From JAFGBN01 sp964394145 (lineage in GTDB: Bacteria > Chloroflexota > Dehalococcoidia > GIF9 > AB-539-J10): a stretch of DNA of 64,000 bases. Position 1 is the first letter of the stretch; every line of letters begins with the position of its first letter. Both the position numbers and the translations under genes were made by a program. This document shows positions 46,655-54,622 of the stretch, one piece after another. The notes under the pieces are model-generated. The model was not told the origin of the DNA. It made no database searches and was given only the letters and a program-made list of their open reading frames with translations. The stretch is from the NCBI GenBank assembly GCA_964394145.1, contig CAYMVL010000033.1, forward strand, positions 1-64,000, read 5' to 3'.

Positions 46655-47890
46655 ATGGAATGGCATTCAGATGTTGGACCACAATATGAGGGTGAGGTTA
46701 TCAGGAAGGCGGATATGTGGATTGAGTTTGGCGGTCCTAAGGTGCCCGCAGGGAGCAAACTGGAGTTTTGTCGCTTACGGAAGCCGGAGCAAATTGAGCA
46801 CGAAAAGGTTGAGCTTATAGGTCCCGATATAGATACAATGGAGGAAGGGGGAAGCTACCCTCTCGGTATCTTAGTTGAAATCTATGGAGAGCAACTTGAT
46901 GAGGATGCAGTACCAATCCTTGAGCGAAGAATTCACATGTTCTCAAGCTATATCGAGGGCTGGTACCATATGAATCAGAGAGGGGATATATGGATAAGGT
47001 TGAACAAGGACTGTGGGAAGAGGGGATGGAAGTCATTAAAGGAGTATGGCGAAATACTCAATTTCCTCTACACCTCTGAGATGGATATAATACAGAAGAT
47101 TCAAGTTACGCTTATTACTGATCCGGAAGCAATACAGAAGCTGTATCCTGAGGCTAAAGCAGCCTACGAAGCTAGAGATGCCAGGGCGTTAACCCTGAAT
47201 GATGAAGATGTGGATACGTTTTATGGCTGTGTGCTTTGCCAGAGCTTCGCACCCACGCATATTTCCATCATAACCCCTAATAGAATCGCCAATTGTGGGG
47301 CCATAAATTGGTTCGACGGCAGGGCAGCAGCTAAGATCGATCCCGAGGGACCGATATTTGCCGTGCCCAAGGGTAAACTGATTGACCCCATAAGGGGTGA
47401 ATATGAGGGGGCAAATAAGACAGAGTATGAGAGGTCTTTAGGGACTTATGATAGGGTTTATCTCTATAGCGCCTTCGAGCATCCTCATACTTCCTGTGGC
47501 TGCTTTGAAGCTATTGTCTTCTATATTCCTGAAGTTGACGGCTTTGGGATAGTGGATAGAGAATTCAAAGGTCCAACTGTAACCGGAGAGACTTTTTCGC
47601 ACATGGCCGGTGACACATCGGGCGGAAGGCAGGTGGAGGGTAGATTGGGCACTGGCCTGGAGCAAATGCGATCTCCAAAATTTATCCAGGCAGACGGAGG
47701 AAGAAGGAGGGTGGTCTGGATGCCTAAGGTAATAAAGGAAAGATACAGGGAACCATTTGAAAAAGACGGGGTATACGATAAGATACCCACAGAAGAAGAT
47801 GTTAAGAACACAGATGAACTACTGGCTTATCTGGAGGAGCATCAGCATCCGTGGATAAAGGGCGAAGTTGAGCTTCCGGAGTTGCCTTAG
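46655..47890 (+). CDS. cdhC: acetyl-CoA synthase beta subunit (short, archaeal-type)
   Basis: Joins CO, the methyl group from the corrinoid protein and CoA at the Ni-Ni-[4Fe-4S] A-cluster. 411 residues, lacking the N-terminal CODH-binding domain of bacterial AcsB (about 730 residues). A-cluster residues: C192 and C195 in CVLCQSF, C214 in IANCGAINW, and CGC in HTSCGCFE for the proximal/distal nickel. The fourth cubane ligand, nine residues after C195, is Ser204 (THISI) where relatives have Cys (HVC). The remainder, GGRQVEGRLG and MRSPKFIQADGG, is conserved. AAGGAGG before the ATG. Confidence 0.94.
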   Translation: MEWHSDVGPQYEGEVIRKADMWIEFGGPKVPAGSKLEFCRLRKPEQIEHEKVELIGPDIDTMEEGGSYPLGILVEIYGEQLDEDAVPILERRIHMFSSYIEGWYHMNQRGDIWIRLNKDCGKRGWKSLKEYGEILNFLYTSEMDIIQKIQVTLITDPEAIQKLYPEAKAAYEARDARALTLNDEDVDTFYGCVLCQSFAPTHISIITPNRIANCGAINWFDGRAAAKIDPEGPIFAVPKGKLIDPIRGEYEGANKTEYERSLGTYDRVYLYSAFEHPHTSCGCFEAIVFYIPEVDGFGIVDREFKGPTVTGETFSHMAGDTSGGRQVEGRLGTGLEQMRSPKFIQADGGRRRVVWMPKVIKERYREPFEKDGVYDKIPTEEDVKNTDELLAYLEEHQHPWIKGEVELPELP

Positions 47891-47935
47891 TCTTGTTTTT
47901 TGGAAATAAAGTTTAAGTAGTAAGGAAGGTTTGTT

Positions 47936-49345
47936 ATGCCAGTTTCAGGAACCGCGTTGATAAAGATGCTTCCTAACAGGAAGGGGTGTAAGGATTGTGG
48001 TTTTCCTACCTGCTTTGCATTTGCTATGAAGTTAGCTTCTGGAGGGACTACTGTAGATAAATGTCCTTATCTTGACGAAGATACCAAAGCTAAAATAAAT
48101 GACCTTCTAGCACCTCCGCAAAAGCTTGTAACCGTAGGCTCAGGAGATAATAAGTACGAAATTGGGAACGAAGAGGTAGTCTATCGCCATGACAAGACTT
48201 TCGTGCATGAGCCTGCCATTGCTTTGCTTGTGTCGGATAAGGAGAATGACGAGGAAATAGAGAGAAAGATAAAGAAGATACAGGAAGTGCACTATCCTTG
48301 GGTGGGCTTGACTCTGCATGCAGACCTTCTAGCTCCTCACTTTGAATCGGGGGACAAAACGAAATTTTTGGCTTTGGTAAAGAGACTCTGCGATTCTACA
48401 AATGCAGGTATGGTTCTTATCTCGGAAGACACGGACGTTCTATTTGCGGCCAGGGATATCTGCGGCGATAGAAATCCTTTGATTTATCCCATAACAAAGG
48501 AGAATATAGATATTGCGATACCGAAACTCAAGGAGAAACCCACCGCAATAGGGATTCGTGCAGAGGGCGTAGAACAACTCATACCTTTGACTACTAAGCT
48601 GAAGGATGCTGGGCTTGACCATCTTGTTATGGACCCTGGCTCCAAGGGTATAATTGAGGCACTTAGGGATCAAACGTTTATTAGGAGGGCAGCTTTAAAA
48701 ACCGGCTTCAAAGCTCTCGGTTATCCAACCATAGCTTTCCCGTGTTTCATAAACAAAGATGGGCTAAAGGAAATGCTGGCTGCCTCTATGTTTGTAGATA
48801 AGTATGCCGGTATCATCGTCCTTTCCGATCTCAATCCTAATTACATGTTGCCCTTGCTGGTGCAACGGCTCAATATTTATACCGACCCACGCTTCCCCAT
48901 GTCTGTGGAGCAGAAATATTATGAGATAGGACAGCCTACTGAGGAGTCCCCTGTTCTCATGACTTCGAATTGGTCTTTGACGTATTTCGTCGTGGCATCA
49001 GCCATTGAGGCTACTAAAGTGCCTTGTTTCCTTCTGGTGCAAGATGCGGAGGGGCTTGGTGTTCTCACTGGTTGGGCTGCGGGTAAGATAAGCGGAGATA
49101 CTGTGGGCAAGCTTGTTAGGACCTGTGGTATTGAAGAGAGAGTGAAGCACAGGCAGCTGGTGATTCCAGGAAGAATAGCTCGAATTTCGGGTGAGACTAT
49201 GGACGCTCTGGATTGGAAATGGGAAGTGACAGTTGGGCCCAGGGAATCAACCGCAATAGGAGCTTTCCTCCCTAAATATGCCAAAGAACTTAAGGAAAAG
49301 ATAGCTGCCGGCAAGGGAATTCCAGCAGAAGTGGAAAATGAGTGA
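47936..49345 (+). CDS. acsC: corrinoid iron-sulfur protein, large subunit
   Basis: Holds the cobamide and a [4Fe-4S] cluster that reactivates it; accepts methyl from AcsE and gives it to CdhC. N-terminal cluster Cys at 18, 21, 26 and 43 (CKDCGFPTC, KCPYL), a central barrel, and a C-terminal corrinoid-binding domain (residues about 335-460, with VQDAEGLGVLTGWAAGKISG). 469 residues. Overlaps the nuoE-like gene by 8 nt. TAAGGAAGG before the ATG. Confidence 0.95.
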   Translation: MPVSGTALIKMLPNRKGCKDCGFPTCFAFAMKLASGGTTVDKCPYLDEDTKAKINDLLAPPQKLVTVGSGDNKYEIGNEEVVYRHDKTFVHEPAIALLVSDKENDEEIERKIKKIQEVHYPWVGLTLHADLLAPHFESGDKTKFLALVKRLCDSTNAGMVLISEDTDVLFAARDICGDRNPLIYPITKENIDIAIPKLKEKPTAIGIRAEGVEQLIPLTTKLKDAGLDHLVMDPGSKGIIEALRDQTFIRRAALKTGFKALGYPTIAFPCFINKDGLKEMLAASMFVDKYAGIIVLSDLNPNYMLPLLVQRLNIYTDPRFPMSVEQKYYEIGQPTEESPVLMTSNWSLTYFVVASAIEATKVPCFLLVQDAEGLGVLTGWAAGKISGDTVGKLVRTCGIEERVKHRQLVIPGRIARISGETMDALDWKWEVTVGPRESTAIGAFLPKYAKELKEKIAAGKGIPAEVENE

Positions 49346-49892
49346 CCAGCAATCTATTGGAGAGCAAATAGATGATATCTTAACACCAAATAAAAGGGAG
49401 AGGAAGAATCTCATTTCCCTGCTGCAGCAAGTCCAGGACAGACTGGGTTATCTTCCCCGCGAAGCAATGCTAGAGGTAAGCAAGTTCCTCGGCGTAGCAG
49501 AAGTTCAAGTATTTTCAGTAGCCACTTTTTATAACCAATTCAGAATGAAACCTGTAGGCAGGTATCCTGTCGAGGTCTGCATGGGTACTGCCTGCCATTT
49601 GAAAGGCGGGCAATTCATTCTAGAGGAATTTGAGAGGCAGCTGGGAATCAAGGTGGAGGAGACCACAACGGATGGCAATTTCAGCCTGCATAGGGTTGCC
49701 TGTATGGGTTGTTGTATGCTGGCTCCTGTGGTGAAGATGGGTGATAGGGCCCCGGTGATAAGAATTGGCAATAAACTCTATCCCAAGATGACACCTTTTA
49801 AGGTGGAAGAGGTTTTAATACCTTATAGAGCGGAAATTCGGCAAAAGCCAGGAGAAGAGCAAGTCGGAGCCGGGAAGCAAGAGAAACGTTGA
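49338..49892 (+). CDS. NuoE-like thioredoxin-type [2Fe-2S] subunit
   Basis: 184 residues. The N-terminal helices (LISLLQQVQDRLGYLP, FSVATFYNQF) precede a thioredoxin fold carrying the [2Fe-2S] Cys: CMGTACHLKGG near 82-87 and ACMGCCMLAP near 122-128. Electron-transfer partner of the NuoF-like flavoprotein next to it; their reading frames overlap as TTGA. In this context it likely moves electrons between NAD(H) and the pathway enzymes rather than belonging to respiratory complex I. Confidence 0.92.
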   Translation: MSDQQSIGEQIDDILTPNKRERKNLISLLQQVQDRLGYLPREAMLEVSKFLGVAEVQVFSVATFYNQFRMKPVGRYPVEVCMGTACHLKGGQFILEEFERQLGIKVEETTTDGNFSLHRVACMGCCMLAPVVKMGDRAPVIRIGNKLYPKMTPFKVEEVLIPYRAEIRQKPGEEQVGAGKQEKR

Positions 49893-51811
49893 CTTTAGCT
49901 GAGATCAAGGAAAAAGCCAGGGTGGAATGGGACGATTTACGGAGGGGTACTTATGTTACTATTGGCACAGCCACTTGTGGTCAGGCAGCAGGTGCCCTGG
50001 ATACTGTCGCAGCTTTTGAGCAAGAGCTAAAGAAGCGTAATGCGGAGGCTAAGGTGGTTGAAGTTGGTTGCCTGGGATTATGTTATGCTGAGCCTCTAGT
50101 TACCATATTTAAGCCTGAATCTTTCGCTGTCGTGTATTGTAACGTCACGCCGCAGCTTGTCCCTCGGCTTATTGATGGTTACGTCCTAGGTGATGACCCC
50201 TGCCTTGAGCTTGCTTTAGGAACGCTTGATGGCGGAGAAGAAGGGGAAGCCCCTTATATCCCGGAATTGGCTAGATTTGAGAAGGAGTTGCGCATTGTAA
50301 TGCGTCACTGTGGCTACATTGACCCGAAAAATATAAACCATTATATAGCTAATGGTGGTTATAGTGTCCTGGACAAGGCTCTTCATATGGAGCCTGAGGA
50401 GATAATTGGAGAAATTAAGCAGTCGGGTCTTCGGGGGCGGGGGGGGGCCGGGTTTCCTACGGGGCTGAAATGGGAGATAACTCGCGGTCAGTTGGCCGCA
50501 CCTAAATATGTGGTATGCAATGGAGACGAAGGTGATCCCGGTGCTTTTATGGATCGCATTGTTTTGGAATCTGACCCGCATCAAGTTCTCGAGGGAATGA
50601 TAATCGCGGGCTATGCCATAGGTGCTAAGGAGGGTTATATATATATTCGTGCTGAATATCCTCTGGCTATTGAGCGGGTGCAAATTGCCTTGAATCAAGC
50701 TAGGGAATTAGGTTTGCTTGGTAAACATATTCTGGGCACTGATTTTAGCTTCGATATTAATATAGCAGCAGGCGCCGGAGCTTTCGTTTCTGGTGAGGAA
50801 ACAGGTCTGATGGCAGCTATCGAAGGAAGGGAAAGCACCCCAAGGCCAAGGCCGCCTTACCCGGCCGAATCTGGATTGTGGGGCAAACCTACTGTTCTCA
50901 ACAATGTAAAGAGTTTTTCGAATGCCACAGTGATAATGGATAAGGGAGCGAGCTGGTTTTCGTCTATTGGCACTGAACGAAGCACAGGGACGGCGTTATT
51001 TAGCCTAGCAGGTAAGATCAAGCGGCCAGGGCTTTGCGAAGTGCCTATGGGAACAACAATACATGATATTGTTTTCGATATTGGAGGCGGGATCCTCGAT
51101 GATAGAGAATTCAAGGCGGTGCAAATTGGGGGGCCGTCTGGAGGAATGATACCGGCAAGCCTGCAAGATACGCCAGTAGATTTCGATTCGTTGAAGTCAG
51201 TTGGCTCGATGATGGGCTCAGGCGGATTCATTGTCATGAGCGAGGATGACTGCGTTGTTGATGCCGCTCGTTTCTTCCTTGATTTCACGACAAAGGAATC
51301 CTGTGGGCAATGTACGCCATGTCGCCTCGGGACTTTGCAAATGCTTAGAACGCTTGAGGACATCACTGCCGGTAAGGGCAAAATTGAGGATATTGATTTT
51401 CTTCTTGAGCTAGCCGAGGATGTCAGAGACAGCGCCCTTTGCGCCCTGGGACAGACGGCTCCTAATCCCGTCCTTACCACAATTCGCTATTTCAGGGACG
51501 AATATGAAGAGCATATTCTACAAAAGAAATGCCGGGCAAAAGTCTGTACTAACCTTACTGCATACTATATTCTGCCTGACAAATGCGAGAGGTCTTGTGA
51601 GCATTGTGTGCTTACATGCCCAACTGAGGCGATTAAAGGAGGTACAGGAGAAGTTAAGCACATTGAGCAGGATAAGTGTGTTAACTGTGGCACTTGCCTG
51701 GACGTGTGCCCTCCTGAATATGACGCTGTAGTAAAATTGTCGCCTATTACCGAACTTCCGCCAGAAGATAAAGAAGCTAAGGAACGAGGCATAGCAGAAC
51801 AGGTGGTATAA
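49889..51811 (+). CDS. NuoF/HydB-like NADH-binding flavoprotein with ferredoxin tail
   Basis: 640 residues in four parts: a thioredoxin-like [2Fe-2S] domain (TIGTATCGQAAGA and GCLGLCYAEP, to about 110), the NADH/FMN domain (GRGGAGFPTGLKWE near 185, CNGDEGDPGAF near 210, SGEETGLMAAIEG near 300), the N3-type [4Fe-4S] site ESCGQCTPCRLG near 470, and a C-terminal pair of [4Fe-4S] motifs. The first of the pair has spacing C-x3-C-x2-C-x3-C (CERSCEHCVLTC), unusual; the second is standard (CVNCGTCLDVC). TTG start overlapping nuoE stop. The layout matches NADH subunits of electron-bifurcating hydrogenases and formate dehydrogenases; no hydrogenase gene is in view. Confidence 0.93.
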   Translation: MTLAEIKEKARVEWDDLRRGTYVTIGTATCGQAAGALDTVAAFEQELKKRNAEAKVVEVGCLGLCYAEPLVTIFKPESFAVVYCNVTPQLVPRLIDGYVLGDDPCLELALGTLDGGEEGEAPYIPELARFEKELRIVMRHCGYIDPKNINHYIANGGYSVLDKALHMEPEEIIGEIKQSGLRGRGGAGFPTGLKWEITRGQLAAPKYVVCNGDEGDPGAFMDRIVLESDPHQVLEGMIIAGYAIGAKEGYIYIRAEYPLAIERVQIALNQARELGLLGKHILGTDFSFDINIAAGAGAFVSGEETGLMAAIEGRESTPRPRPPYPAESGLWGKPTVLNNVKSFSNATVIMDKGASWFSSIGTERSTGTALFSLAGKIKRPGLCEVPMGTTIHDIVFDIGGGILDDREFKAVQIGGPSGGMIPASLQDTPVDFDSLKSVGSMMGSGGFIVMSEDDCVVDAARFFLDFTTKESCGQCTPCRLGTLQMLRTLEDITAGKGKIEDIDFLLELAEDVRDSALCALGQTAPNPVLTTIRYFRDEYEEHILQKKCRAKVCTNLTAYYILPDKCERSCEHCVLTCPTEAIKGGTGEVKHIEQDKCVNCGTCLDVCPPEYDAVVKLSPITELPPEDKEAKERGIAEQVV

Positions 51812-52572
51812 TGGCTAGGAAAATCGTTTCTACTGGAAGAGGAGGATCAGGGAAATCAACTTTTGTCGCCTTGATTAGCAAGTACTTGAAACCACCAACG
51901 TTGCTTATTGACCTCGACCCTGACCTTAGCCTTGCTGATATGCTCGGCATGGATTTTCGTAAGGAAGGGAAAAGGACGGTTTGCGAGGCACTTTATGATG
52001 TTGTTGAAAAAAGAAAAAGCAATGTAAGCCCAACAATCACAACGCACGAGATGATGGAAGGCATGCTATGGAGCGATTGCTTGTACGAAGGGGAAAAAAC
52101 GGACATCATTAGCCTTGGAACAAAGTTAACTGAAGGCTGTCTTTGCGCTCCGGACGAGATACTCAGGAGAGCAATTCCCAAGCTCGCTAAGAATTACGCC
52201 AACCTTGTAATAGACTCTCCAGCTGGAGTGGAACATCTGAATCGGAATGTAGTGTCGGACGTAAATGACCTTTTCGTTATATGCGACCCCTCTGATAAAT
52301 CTCTGAAGCACATACCGAGGATAAAAGAGATTATAAAGCAGGTGGGGATTAAGTATGGCCATCTGTATCTTGTGGCGAACTATGAGTGTAATGGAGAGGC
52401 AGAAAATTATCTGCAGCAGGTAGGTGAAGTCTATTTGGGCAAGGTAGAGTATGATGCCGAACTGGCACAGTATAATCTGGAAGGCAAGTCGCTTCTGGAT
52501 TTGCCGGAGGATTCAGTCGCTTCTTTGTCAGTAAAAAGAATTTTAATTAAAGCCGGTTATGAGATTAGGTAG
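51811..52572 (+). CDS. CooC-like ATPase, GRGG type (copy 2)
   Basis: MinD/NifH-family ATPase, 253 residues, probably for nickel or cluster insertion into CODH or ACS. The P-loop is STGRGGSGKST near residue 7-17: the Walker lysine is present but the family signature lysine (GKGG) is Arg. Then LLIDLDPDLSLADMLG, the metal-site candidate GCLCAPD near 110, and VIDSPAGVEHLNR. Its ATG overlaps the nuoF stop (TAATG). About half identical by eye to copy 3; clearly different from the cooC at the head of the cluster. Two small genes follow. Confidence 0.86.
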   Translation: MARKIVSTGRGGSGKSTFVALISKYLKPPTLLIDLDPDLSLADMLGMDFRKEGKRTVCEALYDVVEKRKSNVSPTITTHEMMEGMLWSDCLYEGEKTDIISLGTKLTEGCLCAPDEILRRAIPKLAKNYANLVIDSPAGVEHLNRNVVSDVNDLFVICDPSDKSLKHIPRIKEIIKQVGIKYGHLYLVANYECNGEAENYLQQVGEVYLGKVEYDAELAQYNLEGKSLLDLPEDSVASLSVKRILIKAGYEIR

Positions 52573-52671
52573 AGCGTACAGGAGTCAGGATCAATACAGG
52601 TAAGGTAGCCAAGAGTAACGTTAATGTCAAATAACAGTATGATTCACCAGCAGGAGGTATGATAAGGTCTT

Positions 52672-52836
52672 ATGCCTATGCTACTGAATGCTGTGATGCT
52701 TCCCGGGACAAAGAGAAGCTATGAGCTTGGTCATAACGGCGAATCGCAGGTCTCTATGAGCAAGGTAATTCATATGCTCAGGCGTAAGCCTATGGAGATA
52801 GCCATGGGACTAAGCTGGATCAGGTCAGGGGAATGA
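52672..52836 (+). CDS. 54-residue small protein, unknown
   Basis: MPMLLNAVMLPGTKRSYELG then HNGESQVSMSKVIHMLRRKP and MEIAMGLSWIRSGE. No recognised motif; Met-rich and basic. AAGG lies just upstream and a stronger AGGAGG 14 nt upstream. Its TGA overlaps the ATG of the next small gene (ATGA), which argues that both are translated. Sits between two GRGG-type cooC genes. Confidence 0.45.
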   Translation: MPMLLNAVMLPGTKRSYELGHNGESQVSMSKVIHMLRRKPMEIAMGLSWIRSGE

Positions 52837-53003
52837 GAGAGAAGCGACTATATTGGTGCCCTTTTTGCGAGCGTAACGTTTCCTTATGGAGGACAAAAGA
52901 TAATAAACTAATTTGTCCACGGTGTGGTAGAGAGGTGGTTTACATAACAAACGACGGTCGTATCGGGGCTATCAGAGGGAAGGAGGGGATTGCAAATAAA
53001 TAG
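52833..53003 (+). CDS. 56-residue zinc-ribbon protein
   Basis: Two Cys pairs, CPFC near residue 9 and CPRC near 28, with a short beta-type spacer (SLWRTKDNKLI): a zinc ribbon or rubredoxin-like metal site. AGGGG precedes the ATG, which overlaps the stop of the previous small gene; its own stop is 4 nt before the cooC copy 3 ATG. A metal-binding small protein placed between two CooC-type ATPases suggests a role in metallocluster assembly of CODH/ACS; that is inference from position. Confidence 0.6.
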   Translation: MREKRLYWCPFCERNVSLWRTKDNKLICPRCGREVVYITNDGRIGAIRGKEGIANK

Positions 53004-53007
53004 TAAG

Positions 53008-53787
53008 ATGACTAGAGTAATTGTCTCTACCGGAAGGGGTGGAGTAGGCAAATCGACTTTCGCGGCTTTGGCTGGCAAGTACCTGGATCCTCCAAAGCTT
53101 TTGATAGATCTCGACCCCGACGAGAGCCTAGCTGATATGCTCGGGATAGAGCCGAAAGTGAGAGAGAAGACTATTTCGGGTGTACTATACGACGTTATAG
53201 AAGGAAATAGGGGCGCAGGGCGCACAGGCTACGGTCTCTTATCTGAAGTGATGCAATCTGTGGTATACAAAGGGGAAGGCTTTGATTTCATTGGTCTGGG
53301 CACAAAGTTCACCGTGGGCTGTTATTGTGCCCCGGATGCAGTGCTGAAGGACTTGATCCCTAGTATAGCCAAGAATTACAGGGAGGTGGTAATAGACTCA
53401 CCTGCCGGGCTTGAGCACTTTAATAGGAAAGTGGTGGTGGATATAGATGATCTATTCATAATTCTGGATCCATCGGACAAATCGATAAAGCATATAGAAA
53501 GAGTCAAGGATATTGTTAGAGAAGTGAAAGTCAGCTATAATCATCTCTACCTCATAGGGAACTACAGGTTCACCGAGGAGACTGAAGAATATTTGAAGGA
53601 CACTCGTGAAGTGTATTTAGGCAAAATAGACTACGATGCGGATGTAAAGCGATATAATTTAGAAGGGAGGTCTCTTATAGAATTGCCTGATGATTCTCCT
53701 GCCGCCCTTTGCGTAAGGAGGATTCTGGAGAAGGCAGGCTATACAATTACGTACGAAGATTTGAGATCAACCCGGATAATAGAGTAG
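53008..53787 (+). CDS. CooC-like ATPase, GRGG type (copy 3)
   Basis: 259 residues, close relative of copy 2: P-loop STGRGGVGKST with Arg in place of the signature lysine, LLIDLDPDESLADMLGIE, GCYCAPD near 105, and VIDSPAGLEHFNRK. The C-terminus is longer (ITYEDLRSTRIIE). An in-frame TTG at 52990 sits right after AGGAGGGG, but the ATG at 53008 matches the N-terminus of copy 2 and lies 4 nt after the preceding small gene, fitting coupled translation. About 40 nt before metV. Confidence 0.86.
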   Translation: MTRVIVSTGRGGVGKSTFAALAGKYLDPPKLLIDLDPDESLADMLGIEPKVREKTISGVLYDVIEGNRGAGRTGYGLLSEVMQSVVYKGEGFDFIGLGTKFTVGCYCAPDAVLKDLIPSIAKNYREVVIDSPAGLEHFNRKVVVDIDDLFIILDPSDKSIKHIERVKDIVREVKVSYNHLYLIGNYRFTEETEEYLKDTREVYLGKIDYDADVKRYNLEGRSLIELPDDSPAALCVRRILEKAGYTITYEDLRSTRIIE

Positions 53788-53827
53788 CCAGTGATTTATT
53801 CTTATAAAAAGCCAGGAGGTATGGTCA

Positions 53828-54559
53828 ATGAATGCACAAGTGCGAAAACCTTTTGAAGATGTCTTGGGATATCTTGAGGGGAAGAAGAAGATAGTGGTTA
53901 TGGGATGTGGAGGATGCGCTACAATCTTCCATACTGGTGGTATACGAGATGTTGATGAGATGGCAGAGAAGCTTACGGAGGCGGGGAAGGAGGTAATAGG
54001 TAAAATCGGGCTACCTTTTGGGGTATTTACGTGCTATCTTCCCATGTCTTCTATGTTCCTGAATGAACACAGAAAGGAAATAGAGGAGTGCGATGCGATA
54101 CTAATGCAGGCTTGTGGCGACGGGGCGCAGGCGGTGCGGGGCTATTTGGAGGATGAGTGGGGTATCGTCAAGCCGATATACCCATCTAACGATGCCCTTG
54201 GGTTTTCCAGTGGAGGTCCCAGTGATTTCAAGGAGGAATGTGGGGCATGTGGGGAGTGTGAGCTTGGGAAGACTTTTGGTATTTGTCCTTTCATACAGTG
54301 CCCTAAGGGGTTGCTTAATGGTCCCTGCGGTGGAACGACTGAAGAGGGTAAGTGCGAGGTGGATCCTACGCGAGACTGCGCTTGGGCTATGATTTATAAG
54401 AGGGCAGTAGAGCTTGGTGAGCTTGATCAGCTTCTGGACATAATTGAGCCGCATCATTGGAGTAAAAAAGTCCACCCAAGATCATTAACGGTTGAACCTA
54501 TTGACCTTATGGAGGAACTGAAGGGAACGAAGAGAGTCATAGAGGCACTAGGGCTATGA
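53828..54559 (+). CDS. metV: methylene-THF reductase C-terminal-type Fe-S/zinc subunit MetV
   Basis: Partner of MetF in acetogen-type methylene-THF reductases. 243 residues with many Cys: GCGGCATIFHTGG near residue 27, CYLP, QACGDGAQ near 100, then ECGACGECELGKTFGICPFIQCPKGLLNG near 143-170 and NGPCGG, giving cluster and zinc ligands. The C-terminal third matches the MetF-associated zinc-binding domain. Directly upstream of metF as in Moorella, where MetVF is linked to HdrCBA. AGGAGGT before the ATG. Confidence 0.9.
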   Translation: MNAQVRKPFEDVLGYLEGKKKIVVMGCGGCATIFHTGGIRDVDEMAEKLTEAGKEVIGKIGLPFGVFTCYLPMSSMFLNEHRKEIEECDAILMQACGDGAQAVRGYLEDEWGIVKPIYPSNDALGFSSGGPSDFKEECGACGECELGKTFGICPFIQCPKGLLNGPCGGTTEEGKCEVDPTRDCAWAMIYKRAVELGELDQLLDIIEPHHWSKKVHPRSLTVEPIDLMEELKGTKRVIEALGL

Positions 54560-54622
54560 TTTGAGGCCCTGTTGTGACTCCGGCCATAAGGCGGTGAGGG
54601 GAGTAGCAAGCAGAAGGAAAGC

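Noticed and set aside
50857..51480. 207-codon open frame on the minus strand
   Set aside because: Antisense to the NuoF-like gene, Ser/Pro-rich shadow without motifs.
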